DNA of 64,000 bases from Gemmata massiliana (GCA_000531095.1 HG799464.1:528791-592790), one strand, 5' to 3'; shown: positions 19,791 to 28,763, counted from the first letter of the stretch. The notes: generated by a model not told the origin, from the sequence alone. Translations and numbers: made by a program.

Positions 19791-21068
19791 GTGAATCGCT
19801 TGTTCCTCGTGACTTTGTTCTCGATCGCAGGTCTTGCTGCGCCCGCGTCTGCCGACAACTGGCCGCAGTGGCGCGGGCCGAAGAACGATGGCCACTCGGC
19901 CGAAAAGAACCTGCCCACCGAATGGAGCCAGGACAAAAACGTTGTTTGGAAGTTCAAGATGCCGGGCATGGGTGCCGGTACCCCGATCGTGTGGGCGGAC
20001 AAGATTTTCGTGACCTCGGTCGATGGCGACGACATCGTGCTGCTCTGCATCGGCACCGATGGCAAAGAAAAGTGGAAACAGAAAGTGTCCGGCACCGGCA
20101 AGGTGAAGTACCGGAACCCGTCCGGGGCCGACGTGTCCGATGCGTCCGCGTCCTGCTCGACCGACGGCAAGCACGTTTGGGCGTTCGCCGGGAGCGGTGA
20201 CCTCGCGTGCTTCGACCTCGACGGCAAATTGGTCTGGAAAGACGACATTCAAAAGTACGGCAAGTTCCGCATCCAGTTCGGCGTCCACTGGACCCCGGTG
20301 CTCTATAAGGGCCGCCTGTACCTTCAGGTAATGCACCGCGGCGCACAACTCGTCGTCGCGCTCGACGCCGCGACCGGCAAAGAAGTGTGGAAGAAGGACC
20401 GCCCGGGTTACAGCAAGGGCGAGAGCCCGGACGTGTACGCCTCACCGTTCATCTGGGAGGGCGAGGGTGAGCCACTCCTCGTTGCACACGGCAACGACTT
20501 CTGCACCGGTCACAAACTGACCGATGGAACGGAAGTCTGGCGTGTGACCGGATTGAACCCGAACAGCAGCGGCGCGTGGCGGTTCGTTTCCAACCCGCTT
20601 GTGCTCCCGGACCTGATCGTAGTGCCATCGTGCAAAGACGGGCCGACGGTCGCATTTAACCCGGTCGGCGCGAAGGGGGAAATCACCCCTGACAACAAGG
20701 CCGAGTTGTGGCGCGTACCTGCAAGCGCGAACTTCCGGACCCCGGATGTCGTCGCTCCGATCCGCGTCGATGACGTGGTATACCTGACCGGCGACGGCCC
20801 GTTCACCGCAGTCGAAGCGAAAACCGGGAAGGTCATTTACCGGGAGGCTCTGACCAAGTTCGTCCATCGCGGGCACATGGCCGTGGGTGATGGCAAAATC
20901 TATGTCCCCGCAGCGAACGGCACGACGGATGTGATTCAAACAGGGAAGGAATTCAAGAAGCTTGCCACAAACGTCCTGCCCGACACCGTATTCGCCGGTC
21001 TCACTATTGCGGACGGGCGAATCTACTTCCGCGGGTACAACTACCTGTGGGCAATCGGAACGAAGTAG
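19791..21068 (+). CDS. Secreted PQQ-like beta-propeller protein
   Basis: A 425-aa exported protein. The GTG start follows AAGGGA and opens a signal peptide (1-22, ending ASAD). The mature end begins WPQWRGPKNDG, the hallmark of the large planctomycete family of BamB/PQQ-like propellers. Repeated blade motifs are visible, for example GTDGKEKWKQKV, LDLDGKLVWKDDI, ALDAATGKEVWKKD and AVEAKTGKVIYREA, giving seven or eight blades. No catalytic residues of quinoprotein dehydrogenases are evident, so a scaffold or binding role is likelier than PQQ enzymology. It converges on the membrane-protein pair and shares the hairpin at 21088-21129. Confidence 0.85.
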   Translation: MNRLFLVTLFSIAGLAAPASADNWPQWRGPKNDGHSAEKNLPTEWSQDKNVVWKFKMPGMGAGTPIVWADKIFVTSVDGDDIVLLCIGTDGKEKWKQKVSGTGKVKYRNPSGADVSDASASCSTDGKHVWAFAGSGDLACFDLDGKLVWKDDIQKYGKFRIQFGVHWTPVLYKGRLYLQVMHRGAQLVVALDAATGKEVWKKDRPGYSKGESPDVYASPFIWEGEGEPLLVAHGNDFCTGHKLTDGTEVWRVTGLNPNSSGAWRFVSNPLVLPDLIVVPSCKDGPTVAFNPVGAKGEITPDNKAELWRVPASANFRTPDVVAPIRVDDVVYLTGDGPFTAVEAKTGKVIYREALTKFVHRGHMAVGDGKIYVPAANGTTDVIQTGKEFKKLATNVLPDTVFAGLTIADGRIYFRGYNYLWAIGTK

Positions 21069-21087
21069 CCGTTCTCCCTGAGAAAAA

Positions 21088-21129
21088 TGCCGAGAGCCGA
21101 GGTACCAAACGGTGGCTCGGCTCTCGGCA
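21088..21129 (-). terminator. Terminator between the propeller gene and the membrane-protein pair
   Basis: A perfect 14-bp stem (TGCCGAGAGCCGAG / CTCGGCTCTCGGCA, 14-nt loop). On the minus strand it is followed by TTTTTCTC, so it ends the minus-strand operon; the plus-strand side has no U-run but the hairpin may serve both. Confidence 0.85.
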
Positions 21130-21147
21130 CGTTGAGGGTTCTGTGAA

Positions 21148-21816
21148 CTACCTCAACGCGCGCCATATCGATTCAAGCACGACCACGTAAGCATTCCCCC
21201 ATGCTCCGTCACGGAAAAACGTGGGAGTCAATTCCGGTTGCCCGATGAACGGGCGCATCACCCACCCCATCTGAATCCCCACGAACGCATACACAACGAG
21301 CCAGCCCCACAGCATTACGCGGTGCAACGGGTCGCGCGCAATAAGCGGAGCATACCGCCTGCGCAACACCCATTGCGCGGACGCACTCGCGACTGCAAAC
21401 ATGAGCGCGTTGAAGACTAAGGCTTCGTTGTAATCGGTCGTGGACGCATACCAGAGCGCTGTGTAAGGGGCGAGACTCGCGAGCACGATCGCCACCGCGG
21501 ACTGAGTGACCACGACCGCGCGAACGGCTTCCGCGAAGTCGTTACGCAAACCGAGCAACGAATTGAGAACGAAGAAGCTCGGCATCGCAAGCGCCGCCGT
21601 CACCGCAATTAGCAGCGGCACCTTCACCGCGGAAAAAATAATCTGTAACGACCGATCGGATCCGAAGCCACCGAAACACCCCATCACCGCACCGTAAGCG
21701 GCGCCACCGATCACAACGATCGCCAAACCGGTCCCCGCGCCCTCGTGTACGTGCGAGCGTCTGTGGAGGGTGGCACTGCGTAGCAACCGGTCCACGAATC
21801 GGAGTAAGTGTGTCAT
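21148..21816 (-). CDS. Integral membrane protein, paralogue of upstream gene
   Basis: A 222-aa protein with about five hydrophobic segments (roughly 28-48, 62-85, 95-120, 130-150, 165-185). It shares with the gene just upstream the features VKVPLL, P-S-F-FVLNSLLG and the near-C-terminal WVMRPFIGQP. The ATG at 21814-21816 lies 3 bp after the stop of that gene, so the two are translationally close and surely co-transcribed. The family is not recognised beyond being an uncharacterised planctomycete-type membrane protein. The paired paralogues could form a heteromeric complex, which is inference. Confidence 0.75.
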   Translation of the reverse strand: MTHLLRFVDRLLRSATLHRRSHVHEGAGTGLAIVVIGGAAYGAVMGCFGGFGSDRSLQIIFSAVKVPLLIAVTAALAMPSFFVLNSLLGLRNDFAEAVRAVVVTQSAVAIVLASLAPYTALWYASTTDYNEALVFNALMFAVASASAQWVLRRRYAPLIARDPLHRVMLWGWLVVYAFVGIQMGWVMRPFIGQPELTPTFFRDGAWGNAYVVVLESIWRALR

Positions 21817-21819
21817 GGG

Positions 21820-22659
21820 TCAGGCGCCGAGAAGTGTTCGCAGAGCCTTCGTGACCCCCTCCAAAAACGATCCGTCGCGCGGTCGGAACCAAGTGAAACC
21901 AGCGCTCGGTGAACCGATGAAGGGGCGCAACACCCAACTCATCTGCGTACCAACAATGGCGAACACAACGAGCCACCCACGAAACACGGCTCGTACCTTC
22001 GGGTCCGGTTGCGGCTCCTCCGGGCGCGAAACGGGAACCGCACGCGCCCTGCGCTCGGCCCGAACGGGGCGCTCGCTCTCAGTCGTCTCCTCTGGTGTCG
22101 CCACCGATGAAGACCCGCCGGACTCGTGTGGCGGAATTTCGACAAACGCCGCCGGCGCTGAGAGCGTGAGTCGATCCACCGTGCGTAAGAGGAATATGAT
22201 CGCGAACCCCGCGGCGAGTGCGAACACGGTCACGTTCAGGAGCACGATAAACGGGTAACTTGTAGTAGTCACAGAGAAAAACGCAACGATCGGACCGAAC
22301 GCGGCCAACACTGCCACGAGCACCCCTAGCGCGCTGGCCATGAGTTTGGCGAGATCGGACATCCCCAAACGCGAGCCAACTAGCGCGTTAAACACGTGTA
22401 GCGACGGAAACGTGACAACGAGCGTGAGCAGAAATAGGAGCGGCACCTTCACTGCGTCTGCAACGATGAACCGGACTTCTGGTTCCGCGCGCCCGAACAC
22501 ACCGAAGAACCCCATACACGCGCCGTACACCGCAGCGAGCAGTACGTTCACGGACACGAGTGGTAGAAGCGGAATTTCTAATATCGCCTGCCCCGGCCCA
22601 GGTACTCGCATCGCGTCGCCGCGCAGAATACGGTCCAGTTCACGGAATCCTCGCATCAC
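21820..22659 (-). CDS. Integral membrane protein, paralogue of downstream gene
   Basis: A 279-aa protein with about five hydrophobic segments and a hydrophilic insertion (about residues 185-235, rich in Glu, Arg and Ser) before the last membrane segment. The core is related to the 222-aa protein encoded immediately downstream: both have AVKVPLLFLLT/AVKVPLLIAVT, FNALVGSR/LNSLLGLR and QMSWVLRPFIGSP/QMGWVMRPFIGQP. GAGGAG sits just before the ATG at 22657-22659. It is the first gene of a two-gene operon ending at the hairpin at 21088-21129. The function is unknown. Confidence 0.75.
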   Translation of the reverse strand: MMRGFRELDRILRGDAMRVPGPGQAILEIPLLPLVSVNVLLAAVYGACMGFFGVFGRAEPEVRFIVADAVKVPLLFLLTLVVTFPSLHVFNALVGSRLGMSDLAKLMASALGVLVAVLAAFGPIVAFFSVTTTSYPFIVLLNVTVFALAAGFAIIFLLRTVDRLTLSAPAAFVEIPPHESGGSSSVATPEETTESERPVRAERRARAVPVSRPEEPQPDPKVRAVFRGWLVVFAIVGTQMSWVLRPFIGSPSAGFTWFRPRDGSFLEGVTKALRTLLGA

Positions 22660-22763
22660 GCCTCCTCACTTCATTGGCGTCCAACTCCTCCAGATAACTT
22701 TACGATGCAAAGTATTCGTATTTATTCCGTCCCCACGCAGATTTTCTTCGGAATACAAAAATG

Positions 22764-22798
22764 CGCGAGGCCCGCACGATTTTCGTGCGGGCCTCGCG
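22764..22798 (-). terminator. Terminator of the PEP-CTERM-like gene
   Basis: A perfect 16-bp stem (CGCGAGGCCCGCACGA and its complement) with a TTT loop, 23 bp beyond the stop. On the minus strand CATTTTTGTATTC follows, a clear U-tract. Confidence 0.88.
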
Positions 22799-22821
22799 GG
22801 TTCGGGTCTAGTTGTCTCTAC

Positions 22822-23571
22822 TCAGGCGGTGTTTGTGGTACGACGTAGCTTGAGCCGTGAGCGTCCCATAAAGACCATGCCTCCGATACCCGCGAGGAGT
22901 GCTGCGGGTGGAGCGGGTACCGACTTGGGTCGAACGGCGAGTTGATCCTGACCGGGCGTTTGGTCCTTCGCGCCCGGAGCCGGGGCGATTAGCGCGACCA
23001 GTTCATAATCCGAGTTGTTGTACTTATCCAATCCGCCCGCCAGACCGTTGAGCATCTCATTGGCGCGCGTCGCGGCTGTACTGGCAGTCTGGAAATTACC
23101 GGAACTGACCGTCTTCGTCGCGTCAGTCTCGTGAACCAGTTCCCACAGCGCGAGTTGAAACGCCTTCGACTCGTTGTCGCCCTTGAATGAAGGGTCAGTC
23201 CAGGCGGAGTTGTAGAAGTTCCCGTAAAGGGCACGGATCGCGTTGGCTTTGTCTGCGCTCCCGATGGTCGGGGCGTCTTCCGGGGCATAAACTCCGAAAA
23301 CGTAAGTGCCACCTACAGTAATTGTGCCGGTTAACTCGATGCAAAAAGTCGCGATCGGTGACGAGAAACTCGAGTTCGGCGGATCGTTCTTGTCTGACCA
23401 AGAAAACGGTCCCGGGGCCACATTGGAAATAGGCGTCCCACCCAAATTCACACTGACTGTGCTTGGAACCGTGTGATCGAGTTGGAGAGTAATCAGTTCA
23501 GCGGACGCGCGGGGCGACAGAAACAGGAACCCGGCAACCGCGCCGACCGCCACAAGTAGGCGGAGTTTCAT
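22822..23571 (-). CDS. PEP-CTERM-like surface protein with thioester-domain-like motifs
   Basis: A 249-aa exported protein. Residues 1-24 are a signal peptide (ending ASAE). The C-terminus has VPAPPAALLAGIGGMVFMGR then a basic tail (SRLKLRR), a VPAP-type variant of the PEP-CTERM sorting signal recognised by exosortase. The central domain has FCIELTG (C77) on one strand and AFQLALWELVHE (Q139) on a helix. This Cys plus Q-x-A-[hydrophobic]-W pairing is the pattern seen in thioester-forming adhesin domains, where Cys and Gln side chains cross-link and can then bond to host or surface amines. No exosortase gene is in the window. Function as a covalent surface adhesin is inference. Confidence 0.72.
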   Translation of the reverse strand: MKLRLLVAVGAVAGFLFLSPRASAELITLQLDHTVPSTVSVNLGGTPISNVAPGPFSWSDKNDPPNSSFSSPIATFCIELTGTITVGGTYVFGVYAPEDAPTIGSADKANAIRALYGNFYNSAWTDPSFKGDNESKAFQLALWELVHETDATKTVSSGNFQTASTAATRANEMLNGLAGGLDKYNNSDYELVALIAPAPGAKDQTPGQDQLAVRPKSVPAPPAALLAGIGGMVFMGRSRLKLRRTTNTA

Positions 23572-23909
23572 GGGCGTCTCGAAGGAGGGAATGCGGGAGT
23601 GACCGGTTTGCGGCGAAAGGGCCGCTTTAAATGGTAACTCCGGACCGCGGGGCGCCAGGATTTATCCGACGCACCTTTTTTATTTCTACCCTCTCGCTCC
23701 ATCCGAGTAAACCGCAGAATAGGCACAGACGGCCTCAAAATGCGAACGATTCCTGGGCAAATGGGGCAACTGTAGTGATTGGTTGACAAGGATCGGCGCA
23801 AAGTTAACACATGCTGCCGATTTCGCTCTCCCGCACACGATGAGTTCAGTTCGACCGGTGCGAGTCCGGCCGATATACTGATGGGCGAACACGTTCCGCG
23901 AGACCCTCC
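23572..23909. other. Divergent intergenic region
   Basis: No gene supported. This 338-bp region holds the promoters of the PEP-CTERM-like gene (-) and the 114-aa gene (+). No clear sigma-70 hexamer pair or inverted operator was found. Confidence 0.5.
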
Positions 23910-24254
23910 ATGTCCGCGATTACCCGGCAGATGCTCCGCGACTACCTGAACGACGCGCTCCCCGACGCGGAACTTGCCTCGGTCGAGAAGGCACTGCGCG
24001 AGTCCGCGGAGTTACGAGCAATTTACCACGAGGTCACCGAACAAGAGGATCGCGGCGAACACACGGTCGGTGCAATTTGGCGGCGCGAGCGCGTGAGCTG
24101 CCCCACCCGCGATCAGCTCGGTGGCTACGTGCTCGGTGCGGGAGACCCGGACCTCATTGATTACGTCGACTTCCACCTCAAAACGATCGGCTGCCCGTAC
24201 TGCCAGGCGAACCTCGACGACCTACGCAAAGCCAGTAAACCTGGGAAAAAGTGA
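23910..24254 (+). CDS. Small conserved protein with Cys/His motif
   Basis: A 114-aa soluble protein. The first half is helical (RQMLRDYLNDALPDAELASVEKALRESAELR), a pattern seen in planctomycete proteins associated with sigma-factor or kinase signalling and similar to the N-termini of zinc-finger anti-sigma factors. The second half has a lone Cys (VSCPTRDQLGGYVLG) and later DYVDFHLKTIGCPYCQANLDDL, a His plus C-x-x-C arrangement able to hold zinc. No transmembrane segment is present. The gene stands alone, with the Kef antiporter 81 bp downstream on the same strand. A regulatory role is a guess based on the fold-like features. Confidence 0.7.
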   Translation: MSAITRQMLRDYLNDALPDAELASVEKALRESAELRAIYHEVTEQEDRGEHTVGAIWRRERVSCPTRDQLGGYVLGAGDPDLIDYVDFHLKTIGCPYCQANLDDLRKASKPGKK

Positions 24255-24335
24255 CTATCTGCGTGTGAGCACCCACCGATAGTTCCCGTCCCTGAATACC
24301 CGCCTCCGCACTCCGCAGACGGAACACCTCTCGAA

Positions 24336-25763
24336 ATGAGCATGCCGTTCGCAACAATCGAAACCGTCGAATCGCTCATCAAACTGGACGTCGAGCAATT
24401 ACTGCTGCCGGTACTCATCCAGTTAGTCGTGATTATTGCCGCGGCACGAACGTTCGGCGCACTGGCACGGCGTCTCGGTCAGCCGAGCGTGGTCGGTGAG
24501 ATCGTTGCCGGTCTTTTGCTCGGCCCGTCGCTGCTCGGGTGGCTGTGTCCGGACCTCTTCGCAGGCCTCTTCCGTCCGGCGCTTAGCGAAGTACCACAAC
24601 CCCTCGCGGACGCGGTGCTGCCCAAGATTTTCACCGTAATCGCGCAGTTCGGACTGATCTTCCTCCTGTTTCTGGTGGGGCTGGAGTTCGAGTTCGAGCA
24701 CGTTCGCTCGCACGGGCGCGCCGCGGTGCTGATCTCGATTGCCGGCATCGCGGTGCCGTTCGCACTGGGCGCGGGACTGGCGCAACTCGTTCACCCGCAC
24801 CTGGAACCACACCCCAAAGCCGGGCCAGTATCGCTTCTCGGACTCACACTCTTCCTCGGGATCGCGCTTTCCATCACCGCGATCCCGGTTCTCGGTCGGA
24901 TCATGATGGAACTGCACATCACGCGCACGCGGCTCGGTGCGATCACCATCACGGCAGCGGCTGTGGACGACGCGATCGGCTGGATTCTGCTCGCGAGCGT
25001 CGCGGCAGTGGTGAAAACTAATTTCGACCCGCTGGAAACGCTCCGGATGGCCGGGTTGACAGTCGGTTTCGCGCTCATCATGTGGTTCGTCGTGCGCCCG
25101 GTGCTCGTGCGGTACTTCGCGTTTTCCTTGCGCGAGAACCGCGGACGGCTCAGCGCGACGGGCCTTGCTGTGCTACTCGTCTGCGTGTTGCTCGCGTCCG
25201 TGGCAACGAACCTGATCGGCATCTTCGCGGTGTTTGGCGCGTTCCTGCTCGGTGCCGTGCTGTCAGACCAGGCCGAACTCCGGCACGCCGCGCACGCGAA
25301 GTTGCTCGACATCGTCACGTCGTTCTTCGTGCCGGTGTTCTTCACCTACACCGGACTGCGTACCGACGTCACGGCGCTACACGGCACTGCGATGTGGATC
25401 ATTTGTGGCGCAGTAACAATCGCAGCGATGGCGGGGAAGCTGGCCGGGTGCGGGTTAGCGGCCCGGCTGAGTGGGTTCAGTTGGAAAGAATCCGGGATCA
25501 TCGGCGCAATGATGAACGCCCGCGGGCTGATGGCACTGATCGCCATCAACCTCGGTTATGAACTGGGAGTGGTACCGCGCAGCCTATTCTGTGTGCTCGT
25601 CATCATGGCGCTGGTGACAACCATTCTCACAACGCCGCTACTGCTCTGGCTCCGAAAAGGAACAGAGATCGAGGAACCGATCGCACGCAGTGGGTTTCTG
25701 GGCGCAAATTTCACCGCCGAGAACACAGCGGGCGCAGAGAAGGTGCAGAGCGCGGTCCGTTAG
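24336..25763 (+). CDS. Kef-type cation:proton antiporter (CPA2 family)
   Basis: A 475-aa inner-membrane protein with about 12-13 hydrophobic segments. Recognised CPA2 features are GQPSVVGEIVAGLLLGPSLLG near residue 48, FLVGLEFE, the discontinuous-helix region with AVDDAIGWILLASV (paired acidic residues of the ion site) and GKLAGCGLAARLSG followed by MNARGLMALI. It should exchange a monovalent cation (sodium or potassium) for protons. There is no C-terminal TrkA-N/RCK domain, unlike KefB/KefC, so ligand gating by glutathione adducts or nucleotides is not expected. It converges on the 232-aa secreted protein gene, 26 bp apart. Confidence 0.92.
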   Translation: MSMPFATIETVESLIKLDVEQLLLPVLIQLVVIIAAARTFGALARRLGQPSVVGEIVAGLLLGPSLLGWLCPDLFAGLFRPALSEVPQPLADAVLPKIFTVIAQFGLIFLLFLVGLEFEFEHVRSHGRAAVLISIAGIAVPFALGAGLAQLVHPHLEPHPKAGPVSLLGLTLFLGIALSITAIPVLGRIMMELHITRTRLGAITITAAAVDDAIGWILLASVAAVVKTNFDPLETLRMAGLTVGFALIMWFVVRPVLVRYFAFSLRENRGRLSATGLAVLLVCVLLASVATNLIGIFAVFGAFLLGAVLSDQAELRHAAHAKLLDIVTSFFVPVFFTYTGLRTDVTALHGTAMWIICGAVTIAAMAGKLAGCGLAARLSGFSWKESGIIGAMMNARGLMALIAINLGYELGVVPRSLFCVLVIMALVTTILTTPLLLWLRKGTEIEEPIARSGFLGANFTAENTAGAEKVQSAVR

Positions 25764-25789
25764 TCCCCGCGCTCACGGAATGGAATCGC

Positions 25790-26488
25790 CTACTTCTTCT
25801 CGGGTGCTTTGAAGATAACCGGGCGCAGTCCGGGAATGGTGAATTGCTTCACCTCGCCCACGAACGGTTCACCGAGAGCCTCATTCCACTTCTTCTTCTG
25901 TTCGACACTGAGCAGTTTGAGAGCCGCCTCTTCGCTCTTTTTCGCAAGTGCCTCCTCACCCGGTACGGGGCCGTTACCCACGAGCGGGTTCGCCCGGACC
26001 AGTTTCTGCCAACCAGCGAAGTAGTCGACATCGATCTTCTTGGCCTGTTTCAATTGATCAGCCGTCAGCCCGATTTCTTTCGCGAACACGGGGTTCGCCG
26101 CGAGCGCGCGCATACCGCCCGTAAATTCGAGAACCTGCCACACGATTTGACGGTGCCGCTTTTGCTGTTCGGCCTTAAGGACGGCGGCCACCGTTTCATC
26201 GGCCCACTTCGTGAGTTTCGCGGCGTAAGCCCTCGCTTGTGCCGGTTTCAGTCCGCCGAGATCCACAACGGACTTCTTGAGATCGGCTTCGGCCCCGTCG
26301 AACGCGGCCAGTTGCTCTTTGCTGAGTTTCAATTCCTTCTGCACGTCCGGCGATTTGGTGATGTAAAACGGCCAGTAGAACTCGGAATCGGCCGTAAGAC
26401 CGAATCCGACGGGATCGGACGTTTTGGGTGGCGGGCTCTTCGGCTGCGTGGTTGGTGCGATGAGGGCGAACACGAGTACGGCGGTCAT
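25790..26488 (-). CDS. Secreted helical protein of unknown function
   Basis: A 232-aa exported protein. AAAGGAGG directly precedes the ATG at 26486-26488; a much longer in-frame extension upstream lacks a ribosome site. Residues 1-16 form a short signal peptide (TAVLVFALIAPTT). The mature part is Lys/Ala-rich and mostly helical: SPDVQKELKLSKEQLAAFD, LKPAQARAYAAKLTKWADE, IGLTADQLKQAKKIDVDYFAGW, LLSVEQKKKWNEALGEPF. Such repeated L-s-x-E-Q helices resemble Spy/CpxP-type periplasmic LTxxQ proteins of planctomycetes. A chaperone or metal-stress role is inference. Confidence 0.75.
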   Translation of the reverse strand: MTAVLVFALIAPTTQPKSPPPKTSDPVGFGLTADSEFYWPFYITKSPDVQKELKLSKEQLAAFDGAEADLKKSVVDLGGLKPAQARAYAAKLTKWADETVAAVLKAEQQKRHRQIVWQVLEFTGGMRALAANPVFAKEIGLTADQLKQAKKIDVDYFAGWQKLVRANPLVGNGPVPGEEALAKKSEEAALKLLSVEQKKKWNEALGEPFVGEVKQFTIPGLRPVIFKAPEKK

Positions 26489-26578
26489 GTGTCCTCCTTT
26501 CGGCACGCTCCTCCCCGGTAGCGATAAGAAGAACGCAACCGGAGCAATTTCGTTAACACGAAAATCAGGTATTCTCCC

Positions 26579-27163
26579 GTGAAAAGTGTTTGTGTGTTTT
26601 GCGGTTCGTCCCCCGGCAACAACCCCGTCTATGCGGACACGGCCCGCGAACTCGGGCGCGCGCTCGCCGCTCAAGGCTTGACTCTGGTGTACGGCGGCGG
26701 GCGCGTGGGGCTGATGGGTGAAGTCGCGAGTGCGGCACTGGCTGCTGGGGGCGCTGTCGTGGGTGTGATTCCCCACTCCTTAGCACTAAAAGAAATCGCT
26801 CAGGAAGACTGCACGGAACTCGTCGTAGTGAACACGATGCACGAGCGAAAGGCACTCATGGCCGACCGCACGGACGCATTCGTTGCGCTCCCCGGCGGTT
26901 ACGGCACCTGCGACGAACTGTTCGAGATCCTCACCTGGGGACAACTCGGCATCCACCGCAAACCGGTCGCGATCCTCAACACGAACGGGTTCTTCACGCC
27001 GCTACTCACGTGGCTCGACCACGTTGTGACGGAAGGCTTACTCAAGCCGAAGCACCGCGCCCTTCTCCTCGTCGCAGACACGGTACCGGAGTTACTCACG
27101 AAACTGACTTCGTGGATACCGGCGGAACCTACGACGAAGTGGGTCGAACCCGAGGAACGGTAA
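26579..27163 (+). CDS. LOG-family nucleotide 5'-monophosphate phosphoribohydrolase
   Basis: A 194-aa Rossmann-like protein of the TIGR00730/LOG family. VCVFCGSSPG and LVYGGGRVGLMGEVA form the nucleotide-binding loops, MHERKALM carries the conserved Arg-Lys, and ALPGGYGTCDELFE is the diagnostic PGGxGTxxE motif with the catalytic Glu. Such enzymes release the base from cytokinin riboside monophosphates or from AMP-type nucleotides. The start is GTG. It stands between two minus-strand genes, so it is its own transcription unit. Bacterial members often act in nucleotide turnover rather than hormone production. Confidence 0.92.
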   Translation: MKSVCVFCGSSPGNNPVYADTARELGRALAAQGLTLVYGGGRVGLMGEVASAALAAGGAVVGVIPHSLALKEIAQEDCTELVVVNTMHERKALMADRTDAFVALPGGYGTCDELFEILTWGQLGIHRKPVAILNTNGFFTPLLTWLDHVVTEGLLKPKHRALLLVADTVPELLTKLTSWIPAEPTTKWVEPEER

Positions 27164-27203
27164 CAGCGTACCGCCCCGGGTCCGGAGGACTCAATACCCA
27201 ACC

Positions 27204-28196
27204 TCAGTTCACAATGTTCCGCAGTGGTTCGCCGAGTAGCGCCCGGCGGCACGCTTGGGCGCCCTTCACGCGCATGTCGAGCAGCCCCTCCTCCGAGTAA
27301 AACGCGGAGTGCGGGTTGAGAATGACGCGGTCGTAGCACGGATCAGCGGGGTCGCGCCACGCCACCAGTAAGGGGTGATCTGCGGGCGGCGGTTCGACGG
27401 GGAGCACGTCGATGGCCGCCCCCTGGAGCTTACCGGACCGAATCGCGGCCGGAATTGCGGTCGCGTCCACAGTGGCGCCGCGTGCCGTGTTCACCAAGTA
27501 CGAACCGTCCGGCATGAGTCCGATGCCGCGTGCGTCCACGATGTGCCGGGTCTCTTCGGTCAGCGGGCAGTGAACGCTGAGCACGAACGACTGGCGGAAC
27601 AGGTCGTCGAGTTTCTCCACGCGGCGAATCCCGTTGGCCTTATCGTAACCGTCTTGTTTGTGCGGGTCGTAGAACGCAACGTCCATCCCGAGCGCCTTCG
27701 CGCGGAGCGCTGCGGCAGTTCCGATGCGCCCGAGACCGATCACCCCGAAGACGCGCCCGCGGAGGCGCACCAGCGGCGTCCCCTGCATGTAGCTCCAGTC
27801 GCCGGATTTGCGCTGGAGGCGGTTGTTGAAGAAGTTGATCCCGCGCGTAAGCGTGAGCATCATGCCGATGGCCGAGTCCGCGACCTCTTCCGTGCCGTAG
27901 TCGGGCACGTTCGCGACCGGAATGCCCTTCGTGCGGGCCAACCGATGGTCCACGTTATCGAACCCGACCCCGCACCGCACGATCAGCTTGCAGTTCTGCA
28001 ACCGCGTGATCGTTTCCTTCGTAATGGCGATGTTGTGGTACAGCATCACCGCGTCGGCGCTCTCGATGTGGCCGATCATATCGGCCTCGGAGGTCGCGTT
28101 CAGGGCAACGACGTCGGCGATGTCGCCCAACAACTCGTGCTCGGGTTTGAGCGCATCGGCCAAGAAATCCGCAACAACGACACGGAAACGGGGCAT
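27204..28196 (-). CDS. D-2-hydroxyacid dehydrogenase (CtBP-like)
   Basis: A 330-aa NAD-dependent dehydrogenase of the D-isomer-specific 2-hydroxyacid family. The NAD fingerprint is VFGVIGLGRIGTAAALRAKA; the catalytic triad is Arg in LVNTARGATVD, Glu in VLPVEPPP and His in ILNPHSAFYS. Its NVPDYGTEEVADSAIGMML segment and the Tyr-Ser after the His resemble the C-terminal-binding-protein branch. Typical substrates are glyoxylate, phosphoglycerate or related 2-ketoacids; the sequence does not choose between them. No signal peptide is present. It converges on the LOG gene. Confidence 0.9.
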   Translation of the reverse strand: MPRFRVVVADFLADALKPEHELLGDIADVVALNATSEADMIGHIESADAVMLYHNIAITKETITRLQNCKLIVRCGVGFDNVDHRLARTKGIPVANVPDYGTEEVADSAIGMMLTLTRGINFFNNRLQRKSGDWSYMQGTPLVRLRGRVFGVIGLGRIGTAAALRAKALGMDVAFYDPHKQDGYDKANGIRRVEKLDDLFRQSFVLSVHCPLTEETRHIVDARGIGLMPDGSYLVNTARGATVDATAIPAAIRSGKLQGAAIDVLPVEPPPADHPLLVAWRDPADPCYDRVILNPHSAFYSEEGLLDMRVKGAQACRRALLGEPLRNIVN

Positions 28197-28320
28197 GTGG
28201 GGTACTCGAAACGGGGAGACTTTTCGGAGTGAGACCGGCGGATGAGTGCGTTCTATATCCGCGCGCGGCAGAAAGCTACTAGCATGATGGGTGTACCCCG
28301 GTTACCGAGATGATCCCAAT

Positions 28321-28731
28321 ATGGCCCGACGCTCCCGCGCCCGCGAAGTGGCTCTGCAGCTCCTATTCCAGTGGGACCAGAACCCGACCCCCGTTCCGCG
28401 CAAGGCGATCAAGACGTTCGTCCGCGATCGCTTGCTCGCCGACGCCGAGATGGAGGCGTATACCCTCAAGCTCGTCGACGGCGTCGTCGCGCGCAAAGAG
28501 GAAATCGACGAGAACCTGAAAGCCGCCGCGACCAACTGGCGCCTGTCGCGCATGACGCCCGTGGACCGGAACGTGCTCCGGTTGGGCACCTACGAGCTCC
28601 TCTTCGATGCCACCCAACCGCCGCTGGAAGTGGTCATCAATGAGGCCATCGAACTCGCGCGGCGGTTCGGTTCCGAAGATTCCCCTGCGTTCGTGAACGG
28701 CGTACTTGACCGCGTAGGGGCGATGCTATAG
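28321..28731 (+). CDS. nusB: Transcription antitermination factor NusB
   Basis: A 136-aa all-helical protein. It begins ARRSRAREVALQLLFQWDQ, the standard NusB N-terminus, and ends EVVINEAIELARRFGSEDSP then FVNGVLDRVG, the family signature. NusB binds boxA RNA with S10 (NusE) and assists antitermination of rRNA operons. The ATG at 28321 is chosen over an in-frame start ten codons upstream because family alignments begin here. The PHP gene follows 32 bp downstream and may be co-transcribed. The usual ribH partner is not adjacent. Confidence 0.96.
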   Translation: MARRSRAREVALQLLFQWDQNPTPVPRKAIKTFVRDRLLADAEMEAYTLKLVDGVVARKEEIDENLKAAATNWRLSRMTPVDRNVLRLGTYELLFDATQPPLEVVINEAIELARRFGSEDSPAFVNGVLDRVGAML

Positions 28732-28763
28732 GAAGTTGGGAAGGCGTAAAGCCGCGCCTTTCG

